Positions 1 to 7,160 of a stretch of 45,344 bases of DNA are shown here, one piece after another (the first letter of the stretch is position 1; every line of letters starts with the position of its first letter). Location: contig DHBS01000027.1 in NCBI GenBank assembly GCA_002398825.1, forward strand, positions 3,075-48,418. The letters are read 5' to 3'. Position numbers and translations under genes: made by a program. A model generated the notes under the pieces. It did no database searches. It saw nothing but the letters and a program-made list of their open reading frames with translations, and was not told where the DNA came from. The stretch is from Syntrophomonas sp. UBA4922. Its GTDB lineage: Bacteria > Bacillota > Syntrophomonadia > Syntrophomonadales > Syntrophomonadaceae.

Positions 1-29
1 TTTTTAGCGTACCTATGAGGAATTGAAAC
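1..29. CRISPR. Terminal CRISPR repeat (array continues to the left)
   Basis: The window opens with a 29-base stretch beginning TTTTTAG and ending GAATTGAAAC. The 3' end ATTGAAAC is the hallmark end of the ~30-nt type I-B/III repeats common in Clostridia, and the TTTTTAG...ACCTATGAGG body has the same form. The missing first base (expected G) would lie just outside the window. No second copy occurs 60-70 bases downstream, so this is either the last repeat of an array or an isolated one. The call is by pattern memory of the repeat family. A single copy cannot prove an array. Confidence 0.68.
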
Positions 30-174
30 TGTAACGGTAGCCTGTTATGCCGCCCAGGTCTTTGGATTCGGGCCGGCCCATAGTTACACTGAAGCTGCAG
101 CGTAAATCAACTGCAGCCGGCATTGATTTCAAGACCTGCCCTCTACGGACAATTCATGGGCTGGGCTTAATCGA

Positions 175-1362
175 TCAAGCCCGAGCTATCCTCTTCCCAA
201 ATTCAACCGCTTCTTGCTGCCTGGCCGGATCCGGGTTCCACTGACTGCGAAAACCCGCGTCTATCACCTCAAAGCCTGCATTTTGCAGGAGTTCGCTCAA
301 TATTTTGATCGACTCGCCGCTCCACCCATAACAGCCGAATGCGGCGGCTTTCTTGTTCTTGAACTTCAATTCCTTCAGCAGATGGGCAAAGCCTGCCACC
401 GAATGCAGAATACCATTGTTGATGGTGGGAGAACCGACTACCACCAGCTTGGATTTGAACACCTCTGTAATCACATCGTTCGGGTCGCTTTTGGGCAGAT
501 TGTGCAGCTTTACGGTAACATCCGGGTCGGCCAGCTGGATGCCTCGGGCTATATTCTCCGCCAGAACCCTGGTGCCGTTCCACATGGTGTCATAGACTAT
601 CGTGATCTGGTTTTCCTGATAAGCGTCCGCCCACTCGGCATACTTTTCGACTATCTGCAGGGGATCGTTTCTCCAAATGACGCCATGGCTGGTGGCGATC
701 ATATCAATAGGCAATCCCAGCGCGCTGATTTCCTGCAGCTTTCTTTTAAGTACCCCACTGAAGGGAGTCAAAATGTTGGCGTAATATTTCATGGCTTCTT
801 TAAACAAATCGCACTGATCCACCAGATCGTTATACAGCTTGTCGGTTGCATAATGCTGACCGAAGGCGTCATTGCTGAACAGTATGTTGTCGCCGGTCAG
901 GTAAGCCGCCATGCTATCGGGCCAATGAAGCATGGGCATCTCCACAAAGACCAATTGTTTGCCGTTGCCGGTATCCAGCTTGTCTCCGGTTTTTACTACC
1001 TTGAAGTTCCAATCCTCATGGTACATGCCTTTAAGGGATTTTACCGCATTGGCGGTGCAATAGATGGGGGTATCCGGGATAAGCTTCATCAGCTCCGGAA
1101 GAGCCCCGCTATGATCTACCTCCCCGTGATTGGCAACTATATAATCGATTTTTTTCAGGTCGATTTCTTGAGCCAGATTATTAATAAACTCGGCGGCAAA
1201 GGGTTTCCAAACGGTGTCCACCAGAACGGTCTTTTCTTCAAGGATCAAATAGGAATTGTAGGTCGATCCATGGTGGGTGGTTAGTTCTTCACCATGAAAC
1301 GTCTGGAGCTCCCAGTCAACTTTCCCGACCCAGTAAACATTATTCTTGATATGCTTTTTCAT
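175..1362 (-). CDS. fprA: A-type flavoprotein, diiron NO/O2 reductase (FprA family)
   Basis: A 395-residue cytoplasmic flavodiiron protein. The N-terminal metallo-beta-lactamase-like domain carries the diiron ligand set H79-x-E81-x-D83-H84, then H145, D164 and H225, almost the same numbering as the Desulfovibrio oxygen reductase. The C-terminal flavodoxin domain starts near residue 253 (ITIVYDTMWNGT, an FMN phosphate loop). Proteins of this family reduce NO to N2O or O2 to water with electrons from rubredoxin-type donors. The gene lies 60 bases downstream of a flavin reductase-rubredoxin fusion on the same strand. That is the fprA-hrb pairing known from Moorella, so the two are probably one detoxification operon. 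An SD-like TTGGAGTGG precedes the ATG. Length and ligands are normal, so the gene should be functional. The preference between NO and O2 cannot be read from the sequence. Confidence 0.95.
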   Translation of the reverse strand: MKKHIKNNVYWVGKVDWELQTFHGEELTTHHGSTYNSYLILEEKTVLVDTVWKPFAAEFINNLAQEIDLKKIDYIVANHGEVDHSGALPELMKLIPDTPIYCTANAVKSLKGMYHEDWNFKVVKTGDKLDTGNGKQLVFVEMPMLHWPDSMAAYLTGDNILFSNDAFGQHYATDKLYNDLVDQCDLFKEAMKYYANILTPFSGVLKRKLQEISALGLPIDMIATSHGVIWRNDPLQIVEKYAEWADAYQENQITIVYDTMWNGTRVLAENIARGIQLADPDVTVKLHNLPKSDPNDVITEVFKSKLVVVGSPTINNGILHSVAGFAHLLKELKFKNKKAAAFGCYGWSGESIKILSELLQNAGFEVIDAGFRSQWNPDPARQQEAVEFGKRIARA

Positions 1363-1422
1363 TCAATCCACTCCAAACAAGTTATTTGCGCTACAGCCAA
1401 AATTAATGGATTAATAAGCGGA

Positions 1423-2121
1423 CTATGCCATGGGCTCGAATTGATCTTTGCTTACCCCGCAGACAGGACAAACCCAGTCGTCGGGAATATCTGCAAAGGC
1501 TGTTCCCGGCGAAATCCCGGAGTCAGGATCTCCCGCTTCAGGGTCATAAATATACCCGCATATGGGGCACTCGTACTTCTGCAGGCGGGGGTCTGCGATT
1601 TTAGCTTCCTTCTTCTCAGCAACCGGGCGGGACGGTTCCGGAGGCTTGGCCTCCCCTCTTTTGAGCAGATGGTAGTAGGCATAAGTCAGGGGCTCTTCTT
1701 CGCTGAATACGGCCGCGTTGATCACTTTGCCGATAAACACCGTGTGGGTGTGGACATCAATACTGTCAACAACTTCTGCCTCCAGATAGCCGATGCTGTT
1801 TTCAACTAAATAAGGCGCGCCGGTTTCTCCCAATTGGAATGGAACCGAAGCATATTTTTCGATTTCTCTGCCGGACTTGAAGCCGAAATGACCGATCAGA
1901 TCCAAAGGTACTGATTGGGGCAGGATTGAGACCGTAAACACCCCGCTGTTTTTAATGAATTGATTGGTTAGGTTGTTTTTATTGACACCTATCCCAACCA
2001 GGGCAGGGTCGGAAGTAATCTGAAAAACCGTATTAGCCATTTGGCCATTCAGCTTACCTTCCATGGTTGAGCTGATAACATACAGTCCATAACTGATTTT
2101 TCTGAAAATATTTGCATCCAT
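1423..2121 (-). CDS. hrb: High-molecular-weight rubredoxin (flavin reductase-rubredoxin fusion)
   Basis: A 232-residue protein. Residues 1 to about 160 form a flavin-reductase-like (FMN-binding split barrel) domain. A Pro/Glu/Lys linker follows, then a rubredoxin domain in the last 50 residues with both iron knuckles, CPICGY and CPVCGV. This matches Hrb of Moorella, which passes electrons from NAD(P)H to the flavodiiron protein FprA, encoded immediately downstream here. The frame stays open upstream to 2238. The ATG at 2121 is preferred because GAAAGGG lies just upstream and the protein then begins like other family members (MDANIFRKISYGLYV). Expression is probably from a promoter near 2215-2220 on the minus strand. 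Confidence 0.93.
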   Translation of the reverse strand: MDANIFRKISYGLYVISSTMEGKLNGQMANTVFQITSDPALVGIGVNKNNLTNQFIKNSGVFTVSILPQSVPLDLIGHFGFKSGREIEKYASVPFQLGETGAPYLVENSIGYLEAEVVDSIDVHTHTVFIGKVINAAVFSEEEPLTYAYYHLLKRGEAKPPEPSRPVAEKKEAKIADPRLQKYECPICGYIYDPEAGDPDSGISPGTAFADIPDDWVCPVCGVSKDQFEPMA

Positions 2122-2214
2122 AAGACTACACCCTTTCTGATAAGTATTTTTTTGCGCTCTGCGAAATAATTGTTTCTTGTTGGGTATGATCGGTAACAGC
2201 GGCTTATTGTCAGT

Positions 2215-2220
2215 ATTATA
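2215..2220 (-). promoter_or_regulatory. Possible -10 element for hrb-fprA
   Basis: On the minus strand these bases read TATAAT, about 95 bases upstream of the hrb start. No good -35 hexamer stands at 17 bases, although TTGAGG is present at a 12-base spacing. This is a weak candidate based on one hexamer. Confidence 0.3.
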
Positions 2221-2507
2221 ACCGATTATCACCCTCAAAAGCTGAATGGGATTTCAGGAAGTTCATAAAGCCGCCTTCTTTTACAATGTCCGGATGTCAG
2301 TATAATTTATGGATTACTCGCAGACGGTATTCACTAGAGCTAAGCGCAATCCATGAACCAGCCATCCCGCAGCTGCTGATTCAAACCGGGCAAGAGCGCA
2401 AACGCATGCCAGACAGCAGGGGATGAAGGTGTTTTGCCAGGGGAAATGTGGACTGGATCTGCAATGACTGGAACACGCCGTTTAACCGTCCCTCCTTGGT
2501 CCGAGTA

Positions 2508-2536
2508 TTGACGCAGTATTGATACTATGTTATATT
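2508..2536 (+). promoter_or_regulatory. Sigma-A promoter of the terC leader
   Basis: TTGACG (2508-2513), a 17-base spacer and TATATT (2531-2536) form a near-consensus housekeeping promoter. The predicted start at about 2543 falls immediately before the first base of the riboswitch helix P1 at 2545. This spacing supports both calls. Confidence 0.8.
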
Positions 2537-2544
2537 ACCTACAG

Positions 2545-2634
2545 TTAAAGGGGAGTAGCTTACAAGCCATAAGGCCAACAATCGGTGTAAAATCGCCTGG
2601 TCTTATACTCCTGAAGGGAAAGCAAGACCTTTAA
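2545..2634 (+). ncRNA. yybP-ykoY family (Mn2+) riboswitch aptamer
   Basis: Bases 2545-2551 (TTAAAGG) pair with 2628-2634 (CCTTTAA) as P1, and GGAGTA at 2552-2557 pairs with TACTCC at 2606-2611 as the next helix. The family-typical strings AAAGGGGAGTAGC and GAAAGC-AAGACCTTT are both present. The yybP-ykoY family senses Mn2+ and commonly precedes terC/ykoY genes, and terC is the first intact gene here. The 3' strand of P1 is also the 5' arm of the terminator at 2624-2671. Aptamer folding and termination are therefore mutually exclusive, so metal binding should switch expression on. The gene order and the promoter spacing make the call strong. It is by motif recognition, not a covariance search. 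Confidence 0.88.
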
Positions 2635-2677
2635 TATAACTCGGATTCTGCCGAGCTATATTAAGGGTCTTTTTGTT
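2624..2677 (+). terminator. Riboswitch-controlled intrinsic terminator
   Basis: A 21-position stem pairs 2624-2644 with 2651-2671, with one A-C mismatch and one G-U pair. It closes on a 6-base loop and is followed by a T-rich tail. The 5' arm includes the P1 3' strand (2628-2634), which gives the expected antiterminator/terminator switch. Confidence 0.88.
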
Positions 2678-2710
2678 TACTGTGAAGTCGAATAGGAGTG
2701 GTTAAAGGAT

Positions 2711-2860
2711 ATGTTGGTGGAATTTGCCGATGTGGTATTGCATCTCGACAGTCACCTAGCTGAAATTGTGGCAACGTACGGAAGGTGGACTCACTGTTCC
2801 CTGCACTCATGGGATTCTTAAATTACTTTAAGCAGCGCAGATCAAAGAGCTGCCCTAAGA
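2711..2860 (+). pseudogene. dedA remnant with internal deletion and frameshift
   Basis: The ATG at 2711, preceded by AAAGGAT, opens a 36-codon frame that begins MLVEFADVVLHLDSHLAEIV and continues ATYGRWT. This is the conserved N-terminus of DedA/VTT membrane proteins. The frame then runs out at 2821. In another frame from about 2790 one reads LFPALMGFLNYFKQRRSK, which resembles the extreme C-terminus of DedA proteins (LPA-x-x-FL then basic residues). The simplest reading is loss of most of the gene by an internal deletion that also broke the frame. The 3' limit is approximate. From 2860 to 3038 I recognise nothing. Confidence 0.6.
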
Positions 2861-3038
2861 AGAATGCGAAATCAGGATATTCCACGGAGCGTCAGCTGGT
2901 TATAGGAGTATCCTGGATTGCATCTACAAACAGGAGTATGCGCATATACAAGAACAGCAGTATTATTATGGGCGACATAGCCGCTAATGACTGCCGCGGT
3001 TTGCTATGATGCCCCATTACATGAAATGAGGTTGAATC

Positions 3039-3716
3039 ATGTCCTTGGATGAAATCATCATTACGTTGGCTTCCATAGTTATCATTGACATCGTTCTTGG
3101 AGGAGATAATGCGATTCTCATTGCCCTGGCCAGCAAAAACCTTCCTTCCGGACTGAGGAAAAAGGCGATGTGGTGGGGTGTGGCCGGGGCAGTTGCAGTA
3201 CGTGGCCTATTTGCTACGGTAGCCCTTTATATCTTGAAGATTCCGCTGCTTCAATTCGTTGGAGGGTTATTACTGGTTTGGATCGCTATGAAACTGTTGG
3301 TGGAGAAGAAAGAAGTTGAATGTGATGCCGGTCAAAGCTTGGCAGAGGCGGTAAAAATAATCATCATAGCCGACGTCTTGATGGGATTTGACAACGTGAT
3401 CGCCATAGCAGGCGCATCTCATGGGAGCCCGGTTATGGTCATTGGGGGTTTGCTCATCAGTGTACCCATTATAATATGGGGCAGCACTTATCTTCTGAAG
3501 TGGATGGATAAATATCCCTGGATTATATATATTGGCGGCGGGGTTCTTGCCTGGACCGCAGGGAAAATGATCGTAAGCGATAAGGTCTTTGCGGCTGCAG
3601 CAGCTCATAATATCCCATACTTTGAGACGCTGATCCCGATGCTGATTCTATTTGTGGTATTACTATGGGGGTATTATATGAACCGCTCCGGAAGGGTGGT
3701 ATGCAAAACTGAATAG
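3039..3716 (+). CDS. terC: TerC/YkoY family integral membrane protein, probable Mn2+ exporter
   Basis: A 225-residue polytopic membrane protein with about seven hydrophobic segments. It carries the two family signatures: DIVLGGDNAILIALASKNLP near residues 16-35, and a second acidic pair in ADVLMGFDNVIAIAGASH near 112-130. These Asp-rich motifs lie inside membrane segments and are thought to bind metal. Bacillus TerC-family members export Mn2+, partly to load secreted enzymes. The yybP-ykoY leader upstream supports manganese as the signal. The intervening dedA is broken, so terC is probably the only working gene of this riboswitch unit. GAGGTTG stands before the ATG. Nothing is unusual in length or motifs. 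Confidence 0.9.
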   Translation: MSLDEIIITLASIVIIDIVLGGDNAILIALASKNLPSGLRKKAMWWGVAGAVAVRGLFATVALYILKIPLLQFVGGLLLVWIAMKLLVEKKEVECDAGQSLAEAVKIIIIADVLMGFDNVIAIAGASHGSPVMVIGGLLISVPIIIWGSTYLLKWMDKYPWIIYIGGGVLAWTAGKMIVSDKVFAAAAAHNIPYFETLIPMLILFVVLLWGYYMNRSGRVVCKTE

Positions 3717-3836
3717 CCCCCAAAGCACAGGTACTGCAGATATCAGGGCGACAAATGGAGACTATGGAACCCTTATGCAATAACGGGCATAGGATGAATC
3801 AGATCCCAGTGCAGATTGATTAAAGGGGGTGATTCC

Positions 3837-3968
3837 ATGTGTTGCCCGAGAAGTAGGATACGCAGAAGAAGGTGCAACTCTAATTGCGAACTCATTAGAA
3901 AGAGAAGAAGGCGGCATAGATGCCGTCCGGTCAAAAGAGGATGCTGTAGAAGACGGCATTGGTGTTAA
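3837..3968 (+). CDS. Cys/Arg-rich 43-residue microprotein
   Basis: An excellent Shine-Dalgarno (AAAGGGGGTGAT) stands 4 bases before the ATG at 3837. The frame encodes 43 residues with 8 Cys (positions 2, 3, 13, 17, 29, 36, 37, 43) and about 18 Arg. It includes runs such as RRRRC and RKRRRRHRCR, and ends CCRRRHWC. It is followed 13 bases later by a terminator-like hairpin (3982-4026). The composition suggests a metal- or nucleic-acid-binding peptide or a cross-linked spore-coat-type peptide, but I do not recognise a family. A GTG at 3829 in another frame could encode 68 residues. That frame runs straight through the hairpin and its start lies inside the SD sequence, so I prefer the Cys/Arg frame. 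Confidence 0.55.
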   Translation: MCCPRSRIRRRRCNSNCELIRKRRRRHRCRPVKRGCCRRRHWC

Positions 3969-3981
3969 TCCCTGTAAATTT

Positions 3982-4026
3982 GAAAAGTGCCCTGTGCCAA
4001 TTACCGGTGCTGAAGGGGCACTTTTC
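3982..4026 (+). terminator. Terminator-like hairpin
   Basis: GAAAAGTGCCC (3982-3992) pairs perfectly with GGGCACTTTTC (4016-4026), giving an 11-bp stem with its Ts inside the 3' arm. It lies just after the microprotein stop and probably ends that transcript. The following stretch to 4265 shows no gene, promoter or repeat that I can support. Confidence 0.6.
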
Positions 4027-4265
4027 GGAATATAGGTTCCTCTCTCTGATCTCTTCTCAAACATACCCGCATCAAGGTAAACAATCTACGCATTGTGCGT
4101 CCATTTGAGCCATGGCCGCTCCTTTGATATTCCATTCAAAGGTGGAGAGTGTATTACCCTGAGTACACGGCGATCTCCCCAAATCCTATTCATTGGAACG
4201 CATCGATAACCAATCTCTTCCAGCGGCATATGATATAGTAACTATGCCGGAAGAAGGGAACTGTC

Positions 4266-5039
4266 TTGAATTACCGGGCTTGTTTTGCCGCTTACCTGCG
4301 GCGTCGGGGGCGCAGAGAATCTACAGTGAGAAGTTATGGCCTGGCCCTGGCGAAGTTCTGTAAATATTGCGGCGGTCAGGGGAGAAGGAGCAGCGTCTTA
4401 AGACAAATGGTTCCCCAGCAGATGGAGGCTTACAAGCTATATCTCCTGGAGCACAGAGGTTTGCGGCCATCCACCGTGAACCGGCGCTTGTCGGCATTAT
4501 CAGCCTTTGCCCGGTTTCTTGTAAACAAGGGAATGCTGGCCGGCAACCCCCTCGACCTGGTCTCCCGGGTAGGAGGAAAAGCAGTTACATCGGAGCACCT
4601 GAGCATATCCTATGAGGGCGTTCAGCAGCTGCGCGCGGCAGTACATGAAGATGTGCTGAATCTCCGCGACCGGGTGGTGGTTGAACTGCTTTATGCAGGC
4701 TTGACGGTGCGGGAGCTTTGTGATCTAAAATATGATGACAGCTGGAGTGCGGACAAAAATGCCATAATCGCAGGTGAGCGCACGGTCGCCCTGCATGCCG
4801 GGGCTTGCCTGGCCCTGGAGCATTATATGATTTTAAGGCCAATTCTGCGGGGCGACTATTTTCTGGTCGGTTTGGGGCCGCAATGGTCGTTGAGGCCGGG
4901 CAGCGTCTATGGGATCGTGGGCAGATTGGCCCGATTGGCCGGGGTGAGCATCGGGATAAAAGACTTGCGTCTGGCCCGTTATGCGGCCGAAGCCTTTGGA
5001 TTCCAACCGGCCTATATTCCCGCTGCTCTGGCAGCGTAA
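4266..5039 (+). CDS. Tyrosine recombinase-like protein, catalytically degenerate
   Basis: A 257-residue protein. Residues 1-90 form a SAM-like core-binding domain (STVRSYGLALAKFCKY, then RPSTVNRRLSALSAF), as in XerC/XerD. Residues 110-257 follow the catalytic-domain pattern but lack key residues. The usual G-L-R-x-S-E-L box reads GLTVREL (145-151), with Thr at the Arg-I position. The H-x-L-R-H box reads KDLRL (232-236), keeping only one Arg. The chain ends before any nucleophilic Tyr. I infer a DNA-binding protein derived from a recombinase that no longer cuts DNA, or a truncated relic with an intact reading frame. It starts at a TTG with AGAAGGG upstream. No element ends are seen nearby. A hairpin terminator follows at 5097. 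Confidence 0.72.
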   Translation: MNYRACFAAYLRRRGRRESTVRSYGLALAKFCKYCGGQGRRSSVLRQMVPQQMEAYKLYLLEHRGLRPSTVNRRLSALSAFARFLVNKGMLAGNPLDLVSRVGGKAVTSEHLSISYEGVQQLRAAVHEDVLNLRDRVVVELLYAGLTVRELCDLKYDDSWSADKNAIIAGERTVALHAGACLALEHYMILRPILRGDYFLVGLGPQWSLRPGSVYGIVGRLARLAGVSIGIKDLRLARYAAEAFGFQPAYIPAALAA

Positions 5040-5096
5040 CCAGGGTTTCATAAAAATAGCGATTATCCCGCGCGCTTGCGCCGGGGTTGAGCCGAA

Positions 5097-5119
5097 CCTG
5101 CCTTAACGGCAGGCTTTTT
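5097..5119 (+). terminator. Intrinsic terminator
   Basis: CCTGCC (5097-5102) and GGCAGG (5108-5113) form a 6-bp GC-rich stem over a TTAAC loop. It is followed by CTTTTTGGTTTTT. It ends the transcript of the recombinase-like gene. From here to 5343 I see only AT-rich sequence without a convincing promoter. Confidence 0.75.
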
Positions 5120-5343
5120 GGTTTTTCAGGCCTTATTTAACCAATCTGTTCTCGATTTGATTCTGTTTAGTTTGGCTGTTTTTCGCCCCTCGATTACGGG
5201 GATATGTCATCTCTTAGAGAGGTTGGCGATTTTATTGATACGGTTTGGCAGCTGGTTTTCAAGATTTTAAATATTTAATATATCGGCCCCTTGTCATTCA
5301 AGTATAGTAAAAGGGGAATTACTGATCAGAGAGGTGATATAGC

Positions 5344-5997
5344 TTGTTCTCCGATATTATTGAGACCCTCTATGCCAACCGGAATGCGGAAAAGGCCTTC
5401 TACATGGCCAAATACATGAAGGACCAGTTCCCGTTTCTGGGCATCCCCAAACCGGAACGGGTGAAGCTCGCGTGTCCGTTTATCAAAGCGGCCCAGAAAG
5501 CACAGGCTGTCGATTGGGAAATGATTCAGAAGCTGTGGGAGCTGCCGGAGCGTGAATTTCAGTATGTGGCCCTGGACTATCTTCAGGCTGTGAAGAATCA
5601 CCTGCAGGCCGAAGATATAGAAAAGCTGGAGATCCTGATCACCGCCAAATCGTGGTGGGACACCGTGGATCTGCTGGCCAGCAATGTCACCGGCCCTTTG
5701 TGTGCCCGGAACAAGGAACTGATAGAGAGCCATATCTTAAAATGGGCGGCAAGTGAAAAAATCTGGCTGGCCCGAACTGCCATCCTGTTTCAACTGAAAT
5801 ATAAGGCCGAAACCGACCCGGAACTACTCGAATGGATTATTCTTAAAAACAGCCACAGCAATGAATTCTTTGTCAACAAGGCTATCGGCTGGGTGCTGCG
5901 GGAGTACTCCAAAACCAACCGGGACTGGGTACGGGATTTTGTAAACCGGCATGACTTATCAAAACTCAGCCGGCGCGAAGCCAGCAAATATTTGTAA
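5344..5997 (+). CDS. alkD: DNA alkylation repair glycosylase (AlkD family)
   Basis: A 217-residue all-helical HEAT-repeat protein. AlkD enzymes remove bulky or cationic alkylated bases (3- and 7-alkylpurines) without flipping the base. The key positions of Bacillus cereus AlkD (W109, D113, R148, W187) map with a constant shift of four to W105 and D109 (in KSWWDTVDLL), R144 and W183 here. The enzyme is therefore likely active. The start is TTG at 5344 with GAGAGGTGAT upstream. The length matches the family (about 220-240). It is flanked by unrelated genes and is probably monocistronic. No clear terminator follows, and the next gene is convergent. Confidence 0.92.
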   Translation: MFSDIIETLYANRNAEKAFYMAKYMKDQFPFLGIPKPERVKLACPFIKAAQKAQAVDWEMIQKLWELPEREFQYVALDYLQAVKNHLQAEDIEKLEILITAKSWWDTVDLLASNVTGPLCARNKELIESHILKWAASEKIWLARTAILFQLKYKAETDPELLEWIILKNSHSNEFFVNKAIGWVLREYSKTNRDWVRDFVNRHDLSKLSRREASKYL

Positions 5998-6110
5998 CAA
6001 ACCAATCTCAACCCCGGTTCAACCTCGGCGCCCTGTTCCAACCGGATCGCCCCTGCTGCAATCCCCTTAAAAACTGCCATGCTCGGCCCAAGGCCTCAAC
6101 GGCTGCCCTG

Positions 6111-7160
6111 TTACCGGGCCGTCTGGCCTTTACTTGAACGGTACTGGCTGGGACTGAGCCCTACCCGGCTCTTGAACAGCCTGCTGAAGGAATTGGTTTC
6201 GGCATAGCCCACTCTTTTGGCGATGGAGGCCACGGTGTCATTGGTAGTCAGCAGGAGCATCTTGGATTTCTCCAGGCGCAGCTCGATCAAGTAGTCGATG
6301 TAATTGACCCCGGTCTTGTCTTTGAACAGACGGCTGAAATAAAAGATGCTCAAATGGATGTGTTGGGCAACGTCCTCCAGGCTGATATTCTTATGCAGGT
6401 TTTTTTGTATGAATTCATGGGCGCGCGAAATCAGCTCGTGCCCGGCGTCATTGGCATATTGGTCCAAGAGACGAATGGAATTGTACACCATTTCAGTCAG
6501 CTGAGCCTTGATATCAGCCTGGCTTTGAGCGGTGTTCATGCCTCTGATGAGATTATTACGGAACAGCACCAAAACATCCGGTGAATGATGCCGGTCAGTA
6601 ATGAAATGGATGATGGTTATGGCCAGTTCCTGGGAGCGGCTGCGCAGAATCTCGATGTCACCCTGCGCATATGCCAGCAGCTGCTGCCAGATATTATCCA
6701 TCATTTGAGAAGCAGCGTCCTGGTCACGCAGCAATATTTTTTCGGTGAGTTCTTTAATGCAGTCACGGTTGCGCAGGCCGGCTATAGACGGTAATGATTT
6801 CAAAAGCTTGTCGAATATCCTCAGGATTTCCTGGGGACGCGCGGGCTTGAGCAGATAGTAGCTGGCCCCGGTTTTCATGGCGTTTAATATATAGTCGGAA
6901 TCGTCGTAAGCGGAAATCATAGTAATTTCTATCTCAGGGTCGAGTTGTTTGAGCTTTTCAGTCAGCTCGACACCGTCCATGCCCGGCATTTGCACATCGA
7001 TAAACGCGATTTGCGGCCTTATGGCTTTGGCGATCTCCAAGGCCGCATTCCCCGAACGCGCATAATAGACCTCTTTTACCATGGGCCGCTCTTTTTCCAG
7101 CAACAATCTTATTACCTTGCCTTCTAATATGTCGTCATCTGCAACCAATACGTTAAGCAC
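6111..7160 (-). CDS. Response regulator, receiver plus AraC-type DNA-binding domain
   Basis: A 349-residue regulator of the YesN type. The receiver domain begins MLNVLVADDD, with acidic residues D8-D10, the phospho-acceptor D55 in FIDVQMPGMDG, and the conserved Lys in YYLLKPA. A linker of about 120 residues follows, then two AraC/XylS helix-turn-helix motifs at the C-terminus (ISLEDVAQHIHLSIFYFSRLF and VASIAKRVGYAETNSFSRLF). The GTG at 7160 is chosen because it overlaps the kinase stop by 8 bases and AAAGGAT lies upstream, typical of translational coupling. With its kinase it forms a two-component system divergent from the microcompartment operon. It is very likely the operon's activator, possibly acting at the repeats in 8482-8568. 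Confidence 0.9.
   Translation of the reverse strand: MLNVLVADDDILEGKVIRLLLEKERPMVKEVYYARSGNAALEIAKAIRPQIAFIDVQMPGMDGVELTEKLKQLDPEIEITMISAYDDSDYILNAMKTGASYYLLKPARPQEILRIFDKLLKSLPSIAGLRNRDCIKELTEKILLRDQDAASQMMDNIWQQLLAYAQGDIEILRSRSQELAITIIHFITDRHHSPDVLVLFRNNLIRGMNTAQSQADIKAQLTEMVYNSIRLLDQYANDAGHELISRAHEFIQKNLHKNISLEDVAQHIHLSIFYFSRLFKDKTGVNYIDYLIELRLEKSKMLLLTTNDTVASIAKRVGYAETNSFSRLFKSRVGLSPSQYRSSKGQTAR

Noticed and set aside
163..182. Hairpin at the fprA stop (GGGCTT/AAGCCC)
   Set aside because: The stem is short and there is no T-run on the minus strand, so a terminator is not supported.
214..1284. Long plus-strand frame (356 codons) opposite fprA
   Set aside because: It is the antisense shadow of an unmistakable fprA gene, with no ribosome site or recognisable domain.
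3829..4035. 68-codon GTG frame overlapping the Cys/Arg microprotein
   Set aside because: Its start lies within the SD sequence and it reads through the terminator-like hairpin.
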